Shown here: in pieces, positions 27,001 to 35,350 of the stretch
Layout: every line of letters starts with the position of its first letter
Numbering within the stretch: the stretch's first letter is position 1
DNA from: Clostridiales bacterium
GTDB lineage: Bacteria; Bacillota; Clostridia; Christensenellales; JAISNN01
Length of the DNA stretch: 39,561 bases
Assembly: GCA_031273825.1 (NCBI GenBank)
Contig: JAISRB010000132.1
Span: 1 to 39,561 of the forward strand
Reading direction: 5' to 3'
The notes under the pieces: model-generated
What the model was told of the DNA's origin: nothing
Seen by the model: the letters and a program-made list of their open reading frames with translations, nothing else
Database searches by the model: none
Position numbers and translations under genes: made by a program

Positions 27001-28087
27001 AACCGTCGTCCTGCCGAACGCGCCGATATATAAGACCTATGACGGCACGAACGAGACGCCGCTCGGGTGGCTTAGCTATTGCTCGGTCGAGGGGCTTGTC
27101 TTGGGCGACAAAATAACCGATTTGATAGACGGTTTGAAGTTTGAGTTTCCGGGAGTCAACGCCGGAGCAAACGGAGTAATTTTGGAGTTTAAGCTGACCG
27201 ACGCGGACGGCAACTACGCCTTTGACTTGGAGCTTGACACTATAGAATATTCGGAGACGCTTGACGGCGGCATAAACGCAATCAAGCTGACGATAGAGGC
27301 TCCGTCCGCGGAGGCGGTCTATGACGGAACCGATTTGTCGGGCTTGATAAAGGGGCAAAGCTTTGTCTATGCCGGCGGTCTGCTTGACGGCGAGGAGGGC
27401 TATGTGACCTCTGAAGATATAGCAATCGATTATGTGTATTATATCGACGTATCGGGCAATACGGTGAGAGTCGACGACGCGGCGGCGTTCGAGGCGGTAA
27501 TGGCTTATGTATACTATTATGTGCCGACGCTTAGCTATTTGGGCGAGGGAATGCAAAACTATTACGTAGACACGGCGGCGGTGCTGACCGTTACGAAAGC
27601 CGCGGCAGAATTTGGCGTGACGAGAACAAGCGGAAAGCTTACGGTTGACAATCCAAAGGGCTACACGGCCGAGTATAGCATAGACGGCGGCGACACGTGG
27701 CAGAGCGCGGCGGAGTTTGAGGTCGGCAATTTTACGGTGTACAGCGTGCAAATAAGACTTGTCGGCGACGATTATGTCAACTATGAACCGGTGCAGCCGA
27801 TAGAGTCCGAGGAATACACAAGCATATTTGTGCCGATAGGCGCGACCGGAGGCGTTGCCTCCGTCGGAGTCGGAATAGCCGTAGCCCACGCCGTCAAGCT
27901 AAAAAAGACGGCGAAAGGTATCAAGGCCGCTTCAAAGGCCGTGAGAGAAAGACTGATAGCCGCGGAGAAAAACAGAGTCCTCAATAGAAGCCAAACCGTT
28001 ATGAGGCTGTCGGACGACGGCGTAGGGGTAGGAACGCAGGTAGTCCAAAAACAAGCGCGAAAGATTTATCCTACAAACAGATATTAA
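24026..28087 (+). CDS. large surface protein with YDG/MBG-type repeats and C-terminal TM anchor
   Basis: N-terminal hydrophobic signal, seven YDGT motifs, C-terminal hydrophobic segment followed by a Lys/Arg-rich tail. Confidence 0.9.
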   Translation: MNAVFGRKINKTKTGFAALALAFIFIAGMFFAFGALSAFSGGESFATTYTSSNNNANDTQITVTRDEQLGLVDSYRENPSFDASTIGNQSAMTGGGYANTGYSVQTSTSSSAQSVTYTDQAHIRDTFNLSSDLQTAINNDRVTSITMTVYYALYATTQGRAAAQNYNELYFHVYNSDGASVVLHDNSAVDVNGCLYTSGRSQAQGGSNTVLTASLPVQAIINLPVAKLKNKTSIIILASALAYANQTTRSRTTTAGAAVSLYDTQFSITYNTPAVGVASTAGGIVTGGDLTQANANATATQVQAQAPSINAIAQPNNNYYFTGWTGLITSSALNVSQTADQKYFQMSGSSFAATANFAQIPVTVSSTNTYVYNAAGQGAEITVSALTGGASVASWIYESTDGGGYYSTEKPTNIGRYKYSAILKNGVEDNVGVLTGVEFTIEKRTLYASNITGLWATNKEYDGTNVIETGGSFTGLPGDDNNKIVVGAEPLSGVDAGTYTVKFLLLGDTIKNYSYESFIVIDGSVTIFPKEIEFTLNVNNRIYDGTTRARAGIEFEVTGFSGLVDGENITEKLYSIGIATGYADKNAGSKTLTIVVNLIAGASDGGTKADNYELITNIYEATHEISPIELTLNNVEAQSKFYDGTDIITLTGSVSGIIAGEEALAYLVKAVRVASANASDFAYAVAVELGGEGAANYVMDNTPREAYIYKRNVAVTMTNAASKLYDGTDAAVLGVNYRLSFVDTVGVFAEGVQFSVDAAYGTANVGSGYSITANITLLDDNAINYTLSSYVLVSASTLRIDRALLTVDKKIGAIFEKIYDGTDAAKVLINGVYVDLAPNNLTEVFDIAGIVSADSLDGVLALNAARPSVYLSGKNAGEGLTVSVALVLINQNYRLVGNGAYEFDGSLIAKARAAQPEDIELEYGQALPTSFVLDGIPGETVTGSTLFWGALVGKTYAEYKDSGSYIVRFTPDDPNYTYVNYEINVTIHKKLITVVLPNAPIYKTYDGTNETPLGWLSYCSVEGLVLGDKITDLIDGLKFEFPGVNAGANGVILEFKLTDADGNYAFDLELDTIEYSETLDGGINAIKLTIEAPSAEAVYDGTDLSGLIKGQSFVYAGGLLDGEEGYVTSEDIAIDYVYYIDVSGNTVRVDDAAAFEAVMAYVYYYVPTLSYLGEGMQNYYVDTAAVLTVTKAAAEFGVTRTSGKLTVDNPKGYTAEYSIDGGDTWQSAAEFEVGNFTVYSVQIRLVGDDYVNYEPVQPIESEEYTSIFVPIGATGGVASVGVGIAVAHAVKLKKTAKGIKAASKAVRERLIAAEKNRVLNRSQTVMRLSDDGVGVGTQVVQKQARKIYPTNRY

Positions 28088-28102
28088 GAACAAACGCACA
28101 AA

Positions 28103-28136
28103 ACAACGGCGGCGCAAATGCGCCGCCGTTGTTTTT
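28103..28136 (+). terminator. intrinsic terminator
   Basis: ACAACGGCGGCGC-aaat-GCGCCGCCGTTGT followed by TTTT. Confidence 0.85.
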
Positions 28137-28157
28137 GTGTTTGCCGGGAGTTAAATG

Positions 28158-29486
28158 CTACGGTTTCAAGCAAAACACCGCGTATAGCGGAATCGACTTA
28201 ATGTCGTTTTCAAAGCCGAAATTTTTTGCGGATATGCGAATTGAATATTTTGGGTCAAATTTGCAAACGTATTCTTTGAGGCTCTTTGCTTGCGTGTTGG
28301 TTTGAGCTTTTACCTCTACGGGAATAACGCCGTCCTCCGTTTGTATCAAAAAGTCAACCTCGGCCTTTCCTTGGCTCTCCCAATAGGCGATTGTGTGACC
28401 GCCGGCCACAAGCTCCTGCGCGACGTAGTTTTCGGTCATCGCGCCCTTTGCTTCGCCGCCGAGTCCGCTTTGGGTAAGCACAATATTTTTTGGAATATTG
28501 CCTTTGGCGTTGAGCAAGCCCACGTCGGAGAGATATATTTTGTAGGACTGCAAGTCTATATAACTGCTAAGCGGAAGCCTTCCCGCGCCGGCCTTGCCGC
28601 ACTTGATGATAAGGCCCGCCGCGGCGAGCCACTCTAAGCCCTCCTCATAGGCGGCGGCGCGCGCGCCGCTTTTTATGAGGCTGTATTGAAACTTTTTGTT
28701 TTCTTTTGCAAGCTGCGCCGGAACGCTCGCGTATATCGCCTTGATTTTGATTTGCTCGGCGGCGGTGGTGTATTTTGCCATATCCAAGGAATAGAGCGCG
28801 TGAATCTCGTTTTGTCTTATACGCACCGCGTCTAAATCTTTTTGTTCACAATAGGCAAAAACCGCCTGCGGCATTCCGCCGGTATAAAGATAGGCGCGGA
28901 ATAGCTCTAAGGCTTTTTTGTGGGCGATTTCGGAAAGAGGAGAGAGGCTCTCATAACGCTTTTTGATTTCTGCGGATAAGAGCGGATTGACGTTGAGCAA
29001 AAATTCCTCAAAGGTCATCGGAAACATAGTGAGGATTTCAACCTTGCCGACGGGATAAGACACGGCGGCGGCAATAGAATCGTCTTGCTTTTTGCGTCCG
29101 CGGTTTAGCGCGACGCCCAAAAGACTGCCGGCCGCGGCAATGTGATATCGGGGAGCCTCCTCGCAAAAATATTTGAGCGCGGTCAACGCCTTGGGACAGG
29201 CCTGAATCTCGTCAAAAAATATCAAGGTCGCGCCTTTTTGAAGGCTTTGCCCCGAATAGGTTTCAAGCTCGGATATAATGCGGGCGGGCGAGAGGTCGCC
29301 GTCAAAGACGTTTTGCAAGGCCTCGTTGCTCTCAAGATTAAAAACGACGGTATTTGAATATTGAGCCTTGCCGAAGTCTATGACGGTGGTGGTCTTGCCG
29401 ACCTGACGCGCCCCGAAAAGAAGCAACGGCATTTTGTTTGGCCGGTTTTTCCATGCGATTAATTTGTCTTCAATCAAACGTTTCAT
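28158..29486 (-). CDS. AAA ATPase with DUF4143-like C-terminal domain
   Basis: LLLFGARQVGKTTTVIDFG, IFFDEIQACPKALTALKYF, C-terminal KAEVDFLIQTEDGVIPVEVKA. Confidence 0.92.
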   Translation of the reverse strand: MKRLIEDKLIAWKNRPNKMPLLLFGARQVGKTTTVIDFGKAQYSNTVVFNLESNEALQNVFDGDLSPARIISELETYSGQSLQKGATLIFFDEIQACPKALTALKYFCEEAPRYHIAAAGSLLGVALNRGRKKQDDSIAAAVSYPVGKVEILTMFPMTFEEFLLNVNPLLSAEIKKRYESLSPLSEIAHKKALELFRAYLYTGGMPQAVFAYCEQKDLDAVRIRQNEIHALYSLDMAKYTTAAEQIKIKAIYASVPAQLAKENKKFQYSLIKSGARAAAYEEGLEWLAAAGLIIKCGKAGAGRLPLSSYIDLQSYKIYLSDVGLLNAKGNIPKNIVLTQSGLGGEAKGAMTENYVAQELVAGGHTIAYWESQGKAEVDFLIQTEDGVIPVEVKAQTNTQAKSLKEYVCKFDPKYSIRISAKNFGFENDIKSIPLYAVFCLKP

Positions 29487-29556
29487 TATATGCGCCTCCG
29501 GATACCCCTATAGTATAACACAAAAAAGCCGATAATGCAAGCAAAATTAAAAAAAA

Positions 29557-29618
29557 TGACAAAAAGTCGTTCGACTTTTGTCGTATATAATTGACAAAAG
29601 TGGAACGACTTTTTGTCA
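29557..29618. repeat. 26-bp inverted repeat (one mismatch), 10-nt spacer
   Basis: TGACAAAAAGTCGTTCGACTTTTGTC-gtatataatt-GACAAAAGTGGAACGACTTTTTGTCA. Confidence 0.9.
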
Positions 29619-29685
29619 AAACATAGCCGTTAAGCCCTAACCCGACGGCTATTCATTAAAAACCGCCGCCGCCGACCGCCGACCG

Positions 29686-31578
29686 CTAAACGCGACCCCT
29701 GATATAAAGCATCAACACACCGATATCCGCCGGCGAAACGCCGGAGATGCGCATAGCTTGGCCGATTGACTCGGGCTTGATTTTGGCGAGCTTTTGGCGC
29801 GCCTCGAGGCGCAGGCCGGTTATTTGAGAATAGTCGACGTCGGGGGGAATGACCTTGGCCTCGGCTCTTAGAAAGCTCTTGATATCTCCGTTTTGCTTTT
29901 CTATATATCCGCCGTATTTGATTTCGGCTTGCGCCTCGGCGAGGGCGGCGGACGAATAGCCGTCAAAGCCGGGGCAGACCGCGCCGATCGCCTCAAAGTC
30001 AAATTCGGGTCGCTTGACAAGCTCAAAAACCGTGTAGCCGCGCTCGGCAAGCTCCGCGCCGCGCTCGGCAAAGAGCGCGCGGAGCTTGCCGTCGGGGCTT
30101 AACGCCGTTTGCGCCTTTTGGGCGATTTCTCGCAGCTCGGCTTGTTTTTTGAGAAATTTTTGATAGCGTTCGTCGGTGACAAGCCCTATGTCGCGGCCTT
30201 TTTGGGTCAGGCGCGTGTCGGCGTTGTCTTGCCTTAGCGTAAGGCGGTATTCCGCGCGCGAGGTCATCATTCGATAAGGCTCGTTTGTGCCCTTTGTCAC
30301 AAGGTCGTCGATGAGTACGCCGATATAACCCTCGTTGCGCCCGACGACGAGAGGCGGCAGACCCTTGAGATAGAGCGCGGCGTTTATGCCGGCGATAAGA
30401 CCCTGCGCCGCCGCCTCCTCATAGCCGCTTGTGCCGTTGATTTGACCGGCCGTATAGAGACCGGGAAGGTTTTTGACGGCAAGCGTCGGTTTTAACTGCA
30501 GGGGGTCGATGCAATCATACTCGATAGCGTAGGCAAAACGCATTATTTCGGCGTTTTCGAGACCCTCTATCGAGCGTATTACGTCAAGCTGTATGTCGGC
30601 GGGCAGAGAGCTGCTCGCCCCCTGAACGTAGACCTCGCGCGTGTCAAGACCCTCGGGCTCAAGAAATATCTGATGACGTTCCTTGTCGGGAAACCGCATG
30701 ATTTTGTCCTCAATCGAGGGGCAATAGCGCGGTCCTACGCCCTTTATCGCGCCGTTATACATGGGCGAGCGCGATATGCCGCGGCGGATTATTTCGGCGG
30801 TATACGCCGTCGTGTAGGTCAAAAGGCATACGGCCTGATTTTCCGGAGGAACGCTATAATAGCCGTTGACAAAGGAAAAGGAGCATATGCCGCTCTCGCC
30901 CCTCTGAATTTGCGTTTTTGACGCGTCTATGCTCCGCGCGTGTATGCGCGGCGGCGTGCCGGTTTTGAAACGGCGTATCTCTAAGCCGCAGTCCTTGAGA
31001 GCCGCCGACAGCCCTCCGTCGGCGGGGAAAAAGCCCGACGGGCCTGATTTTTTGGAGTATTCGCCTATGATTATTTGAGAATCAAGGTAGACGCCCGTGC
31101 AGACGACGACAGCTCCGCAATAATAGACCTGCCCCGCGGCGGTTTTTATGCCGCAAACGCCGCCCGTGCCGTCTAATATAAGACCTGTGACCTCGTCTTG
31201 CTTGATTGTCAGACCGTCTTGGTTTTCGAGGGTTTCTTTGATTATGCGGTGATAGAGTGCCTTGTCAACCTGCCCCCTCAGGCTTTGCACCGCCGCGCCC
31301 TTGGCCGCGTTGAGCAGCTTCATCTGAATGGCGGCCTTGTCGGCGGCTATCGCGATTTGACCGCCGAGCGCGTCGGTTTCGCGGACGAGCTGAGCCTTTG
31401 ACGTGCCGCCTATGTTTGGATTGCACGCCAAAAAGCCCGCCGAATCAAGACTCATCGTCAGTAACAGAGTTTTTTGCTTTAGCCTTGCGGCGGCGAGAGC
31501 GGCTTCGGTTCCCGCGTGTCCCGCGCCGACGACTATAACGTCAAAGGCGGGGGAGGATTTTGTCGGAGTTGTTTTCAT
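29686..31578 (-). CDS. mnmG: tRNA uridine-5-carboxymethylaminomethyl modification protein MnmG
   Basis: [34 protein letters not shown]. Confidence 0.97.
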   Translation of the reverse strand: MKTTPTKSSPAFDVIVVGAGHAGTEAALAAARLKQKTLLLTMSLDSAGFLACNPNIGGTSKAQLVRETDALGGQIAIAADKAAIQMKLLNAAKGAAVQSLRGQVDKALYHRIIKETLENQDGLTIKQDEVTGLILDGTGGVCGIKTAAGQVYYCGAVVVCTGVYLDSQIIIGEYSKKSGPSGFFPADGGLSAALKDCGLEIRRFKTGTPPRIHARSIDASKTQIQRGESGICSFSFVNGYYSVPPENQAVCLLTYTTAYTAEIIRRGISRSPMYNGAIKGVGPRYCPSIEDKIMRFPDKERHQIFLEPEGLDTREVYVQGASSSLPADIQLDVIRSIEGLENAEIMRFAYAIEYDCIDPLQLKPTLAVKNLPGLYTAGQINGTSGYEEAAAQGLIAGINAALYLKGLPPLVVGRNEGYIGVLIDDLVTKGTNEPYRMMTSRAEYRLTLRQDNADTRLTQKGRDIGLVTDERYQKFLKKQAELREIAQKAQTALSPDGKLRALFAERGAELAERGYTVFELVKRPEFDFEAIGAVCPGFDGYSSAALAEAQAEIKYGGYIEKQNGDIKSFLRAEAKVIPPDVDYSQITGLRLEARQKLAKIKPESIGQAMRISGVSPADIGVLMLYIRGRV

Positions 31579-31627
31579 AATATCCGTTATCGTTTAGAGT
31601 ATTTTTATTTTTTTTTGTTTTTAATTA

Positions 31628-33040
31628 TCATTTTCCGAGACAAAAGCCGGAAAAAATTTCGTCGACGATATCCTCCGCCGCCGTTTGGCCGGTTATTTGG
31701 CCGAGCCTCGACCACGCGCCGCGCAGGTCGACGAGCACGCATTCGGCGTCCGCGCCCTTTGACATGCCGTCTAAGGCTTCGGACGCGTCGGCGAGAGCCG
31801 CGCGCAGAGCCGCCTCGTGGCGGCGGTTTGTCATGAGAGCCGCGTCGGAGTCGGCGCGGTCGCGGAGCTTAGCCGCGATATGGCCGAGCAGCGCGTCCGC
31901 GCCGTCGCCGGTATGCGCCGAAACAGAAAAGATTTTTTCGGCCTTGCCGCCGAATAGCTTGCGGGCGAGGGCAAGGCTTTTTTTGCGCGTTTCGCCGTCT
32001 TGCAGGTCGTTTTTGTTGAGCGCGATTATCACGGGAGTTTCTCCGTCCGCGGCGGCTAAGAATTCAAAAAAAGCCTCCGCGCAAGCCGCGGCGTCGCTTT
32101 GAAAGGCGGCGGAGTCTATGACGTAGACGACCGCGTCCGCGCCGCCGGCCGCAATATAAGAGCGTTCGATTCCCTTTTGCTCGACGCCGCAAGCGTCGGA
32201 GCGAAGCCCCGCGGTGTCGGTCAGATTGATTGCCGTTCCGTCAAATTCTAAGCTTTCCTCGAGGGTGTCGCGCGTCGTCCCCGGGAGATCGGCGACTATA
32301 GCCCTGTCTTTTTTGAGAAAACGGTTGAGAAGCGACGACTTGCCCGTGTTGGGCGAGCCGACAAGCGCGGCGTTGACTCCGCGCTTTATGACCGCGCCGC
32401 CCGGCGCGGCCGCCAAAAGGGCTTGCATACGGCCGCATACGGCTTTTAGGGCGGCGGCATAGCCGCCGTCGCCGCCGTCTAAGGCCGCCCCTACCTCGTC
32501 GGGATAGTCGAGCCGCGCCTCGAGCGCGGCTATTATTTTGACAAGCTCCGACTGCATGAGATGAATTTCCTTTGACAGCTCGCCGCTCATCATGCGGTAG
32601 GCCGCCTTTAAGGCCGCGCGGCTTTCGGCGTTTATCATGTCGGCGACGCCCTCCGCGTCGGACAGGCTCAGCCGCCCGTTGAGAAAGGCGCGTTTGGTAA
32701 ACTCGCCGCGCTCCGCGGGATAGGCTCCGTTTTTGCAGAGCGCGGATATAATCGCCGCGACGATTCCGCGTCCGCCGTGGCATTGAAGCTCGGCCGCGTC
32801 CTCTCCGGTAAAGGATTTCGGGGCTTTGAAAAAGACCAGATAGCCCTCGTCGCGCACTCCGTCGGCGACGATATTTCCAAAATACATGACGTTCGGCTCA
32901 AGCTTAGAAGCGTCGTCTGTTTTTGACGAAGCAAAGACGCTCAGGGCGCAATTTAGACTGCCTTGTCCGCTTATTCTGATTACGGCTACGCCGCCCTTGC
33001 CCGCCGGAGTGGCGGACGCTACGATGATTTTATTTTCCAT
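31628..33040 (-). CDS. mnmE: tRNA modification GTPase MnmE
   Basis: GSPNTGKSSLLN, DLPGTTRDTLEE, C-terminal FCLGK. Confidence 0.97.
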   Translation of the reverse strand: MENKIIVASATPAGKGGVAVIRISGQGSLNCALSVFASSKTDDASKLEPNVMYFGNIVADGVRDEGYLVFFKAPKSFTGEDAAELQCHGGRGIVAAIISALCKNGAYPAERGEFTKRAFLNGRLSLSDAEGVADMINAESRAALKAAYRMMSGELSKEIHLMQSELVKIIAALEARLDYPDEVGAALDGGDGGYAAALKAVCGRMQALLAAAPGGAVIKRGVNAALVGSPNTGKSSLLNRFLKKDRAIVADLPGTTRDTLEESLEFDGTAINLTDTAGLRSDACGVEQKGIERSYIAAGGADAVVYVIDSAAFQSDAAACAEAFFEFLAAADGETPVIIALNKNDLQDGETRKKSLALARKLFGGKAEKIFSVSAHTGDGADALLGHIAAKLRDRADSDAALMTNRRHEAALRAALADASEALDGMSKGADAECVLVDLRGAWSRLGQITGQTAAEDIVDEIFSGFCLGK

Positions 33041-33105
33041 TGCTTAAATTTTAAATTATTTGGAGAAAATTTGCAAGCGATTTAAAAATATTTTTTGCCG
33101 AACTA

Positions 33106-33134
33106 TTGACAAAGCGTCTCGTTTGTAGTATAAT
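33106..33134 (+). promoter_or_regulatory. consensus promoter TTGACA-N17-TATAAT
   Basis: TTGACA 33106-33111, TATAAT 33129-33134. Confidence 0.85.
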
Positions 33135-33165
33135 ATTAAAACAAAGATAGAAGGAGAGTGGCGGT

Positions 33166-33879
33166 ATGTACTGCTCCGAATGCGGAAAACCCATAAAAGA
33201 TCACGCCCAATACTGCGGCTCGTGCGGAAAGGTCATCGACACGGGCGTCAAATATTGCAGCGTTTGCGGTTTTCAATCGTCAAAACACGCCTCATATTGC
33301 TTGAATTGCGGAGTGAAATTTAGCCGCAAAACAAAAAAAGGCCTCGAAATAGCCGGCGCGGCGTCTTATCCCGTTACCGTTCAATATCAAAAGGCCGTGT
33401 ATGAATACGTCAAGGGTTCGTCCGTCAACGGTCAGGTGTTGCTTAGCGGCGGCGCGGTAGATTATCAGGCGCAGGCCTGTCTAAATCAAGGCGACGGCGG
33501 GTGCTCCCGCGATTCGCAATATTTCGGCGGCGAGACGCCGGCGTGCGAGCCTTGCTATATCGACGAAAACGGAATCGAATACGACTATGTTCCGGCGATG
33601 AGCTTTATGCCTTCGCCTTACGCGCCTTATCAATACGCCGGCGCGCCTATGTATCCTTACGCTTATCCGCAATATCCGCAGTACGGCGGTTATTTCGGGG
33701 GATATTCCCCTTATCAGCCGTATTACGGCGCGCCGTTGCCGCAGCCTTATCAGCAGTATTACGGCGGCGCGGCCTACGGCAGAGGCCCCGGAGCCGACTG
33801 CTTCAGACCTATGCGCATTCCTTGCCGCGACAGAGCCGCAGCGCAGCTTCAGCAAGGCCGTTCGGACAAAAAGAAATAA
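33166..33879 (+). CDS. double zinc-ribbon protein with Tyr/Pro-rich C-terminal region
   Basis: Four CxxC knuckles in the first 50 aa; C-terminal PYAPYQYAGAPMYPYAYPQYPQYGGY. Confidence 0.85.
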   Translation: MYCSECGKPIKDHAQYCGSCGKVIDTGVKYCSVCGFQSSKHASYCLNCGVKFSRKTKKGLEIAGAASYPVTVQYQKAVYEYVKGSSVNGQVLLSGGAVDYQAQACLNQGDGGCSRDSQYFGGETPACEPCYIDENGIEYDYVPAMSFMPSPYAPYQYAGAPMYPYAYPQYPQYGGYFGGYSPYQPYYGAPLPQPYQQYYGGAAYGRGPGADCFRPMRIPCRDRAAAQLQQGRSDKKK

Positions 33880-33907
33880 AAAAACGTCAAACGACACAAA
33901 AAAACTC

Positions 33908-33945
33908 CGCGTCGAAAATTAAAAGCTTTCGACGCGTTTTTTTTT
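33908..33945 (+). terminator. intrinsic terminator
   Basis: CGCGTCGAAA...TTTCGACGCG followed by T9. Confidence 0.85.
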
Positions 33946-33986
33946 GCTTTTTTTGCGCATGATAAATAGGGGAAAGGAGGAAAAAC

Positions 33987-34160
33987 ATGAAATTTAAAGA
34001 TATTTTTGCAAGACACAAAGACAAAAGCCGTTCGGCGGGCGGAGCCGTCGGGCAAACGGCTGTCGGCGATATGACCTCGCAAAACTATGACCCGCTCGGT
34101 ATGTATACCGGCGCGCCGTCGGTCGCCGAAACGCCGGAGCAGGACGCGGACGACCTGTAA
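33987..34160 (+). CDS. small hypothetical protein (57 aa)
   Basis: MKFKDIFARHKDKSRSAGGAVGQTAVGDMTSQNYDPLGMYTGAPSVAETPEQDADDL with GGAAAGGAGG upstream; absent from the ORF track. Confidence 0.65.
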   Translation: MKFKDIFARHKDKSRSAGGAVGQTAVGDMTSQNYDPLGMYTGAPSVAETPEQDADDL

Positions 34161-34251
34161 GGAATTTTTGACCGACTCAAAAAACGCCGCCGCAATCGAT
34201 AAGGATTGGGAAAAATTAGCAAAAATAACGGCAAGTTTTTTGCGCTTTTTG

Positions 34252-34280
34252 TTGACAAAGTTTTTTAATTATAGTATAAT
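34252..34280 (+). promoter_or_regulatory. consensus promoter TTGACA-N17-TATAAT for the aro operon
   Basis: TTGACA 34252-34257, TATAAT 34275-34280. Confidence 0.9.
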
Positions 34281-34289
34281 AACAACAAT

Positions 34290-34370
34290 ATGAAAAAAAT
34301 AATCAATAATGTCTATTTTGTTTACCGTTTCTTTTTCGGCTGGTTTTACTTTAGCCGCGGTTTACTATAG
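34290..34370 (+). CDS. aromatic-rich leader peptide, MKKIINNVYFVYRFFFGWFYFSRGLL
   Basis: 26-aa ORF with 10 Phe/Tyr/Trp, 10 of them within residues 9-21; between promoter and terminator of the aro operon. Confidence 0.8.
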   Translation: MKKIINNVYFVYRFFFGWFYFSRGLL

Positions 34371-34371
34371 A

Positions 34372-34422
34372 CATATATTGACAATTTTAAGCACAACAAT
34401 GCGAGGGAGTTGCCGATGTATG
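34372..34422 (+). promoter_or_regulatory. candidate antiterminator
   Basis: CATATATTG-a-CAATTTT (34372-34388) pairs with GGAGTTG-c-CGATGTATG (34406-34422): 16 pairs, one mismatch, G-U pairs allowed. Confidence 0.65.
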
Positions 34423-34444
34423 GCGACTCCCTTTAATTTTTTTT
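34404..34444 (+). terminator. attenuator terminator upstream of aroF
   Basis: AGGGAGTTGCC-gatgtat-GGCGACTCCCT followed by TTAATTTTTTTT. Confidence 0.9.
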
Positions 34445-34459
34445 AGGAGAGAAAAAGCA

Positions 34460-35290
34460 ATGGAACTCAAAGAAAAGGCATTCAAGAGCGTCAGCCGGAA
34501 GGCTCATCCCGAGGACACCGTAATAGATATCGGCGGCGGAGTCAAATTCGGCGGCGGAAATTTTACGGTAATAGCCGGCCCGTGCTCCGTCGAGTCGGAG
34601 GAGCAGATTGTCGGCATAGCCAAAAGCGTCAAAAAATCGGGCGCGCGCGCCCTGCGCGGCGGAGCCTTTAAGCCGCGCTCGTCGCCTTACGCCTTTCAGG
34701 GGTTAAAGGCTCTAGGAATGGACTACCTGTTGGAGGCAAAGCGCGAAACCGGCCTGCCGATTGTCACGGAAATTTTGAATATAGCGCACCTTAGCCTCTT
34801 TCGCGACGTGGACGTCATTCAGGTGGGCGCGAGAAATATGCAAAACTTTGAGCTGCTTAAGGAGCTTGGCAAAACCGACAAGCCTATACTTTTGAAGCGC
34901 GGGCTTGCCAACACCCTGCAGGAGCTGATGATGAGCGCGGAATACATTATGTCCGAGGGCAACGCGAGGGTCATACTCTGCGAGCGCGGAATAAGAACCT
35001 TTGAGGGCGTGACGAGAAACACTCTCGACCTGTCGTGCATTCCTATTATAAAGGAGGCGACGCATCTGCCCGTCATAGTCGACCCGAGCCATTCGACGGG
35101 AATAGCGCGGCTTGTCGCGCCTATGTCCTATGCGTCGATGGCGGCGGGCGCGGACGGATTGATTATAGAGGTTCACAACGACCCGGAAAACGCGCTTTGC
35201 GACGGCGACCAATCGATTTTGCCCGCGGAATTTGATTTTATAACGCAAAAGCTAAAAATGATGGCCGGGTTGTTTGACAAAAAGCTTTGA
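34460..35290 (+). CDS. aroF: 3-deoxy-7-phosphoheptulonate synthase
   Basis: VIAGPCSVESEEQI, LRGGAFKPRSSPYAFQG, PVIVDPSHSTG. Confidence 0.95.
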   Translation: MELKEKAFKSVSRKAHPEDTVIDIGGGVKFGGGNFTVIAGPCSVESEEQIVGIAKSVKKSGARALRGGAFKPRSSPYAFQGLKALGMDYLLEAKRETGLPIVTEILNIAHLSLFRDVDVIQVGARNMQNFELLKELGKTDKPILLKRGLANTLQELMMSAEYIMSEGNARVILCERGIRTFEGVTRNTLDLSCIPIIKEATHLPVIVDPSHSTGIARLVAPMSYASMAAGADGLIIEVHNDPENALCDGDQSILPAEFDFITQKLKMMAGLFDKKL

Positions 35291-35350
35291 AAGAGTCTAA
35301 GGACTTCAAGGACAAAAAAATATGAGATTAAGGATTACGGGTTGGTATAA

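Noticed and set aside
26822-27889. 355-aa minus-strand ORF within the YDG protein gene
   Set aside because: Fully antisense to a convincing gene, Arg/Tyr/His-rich translation typical of antisense frames, no ribosome-binding site or domain.
34281-34460. T-box in the aro leader
   Set aside because: No T-box core sequence; the aromatic ORF and terminator/antiterminator arrangement fits peptide attenuation better.
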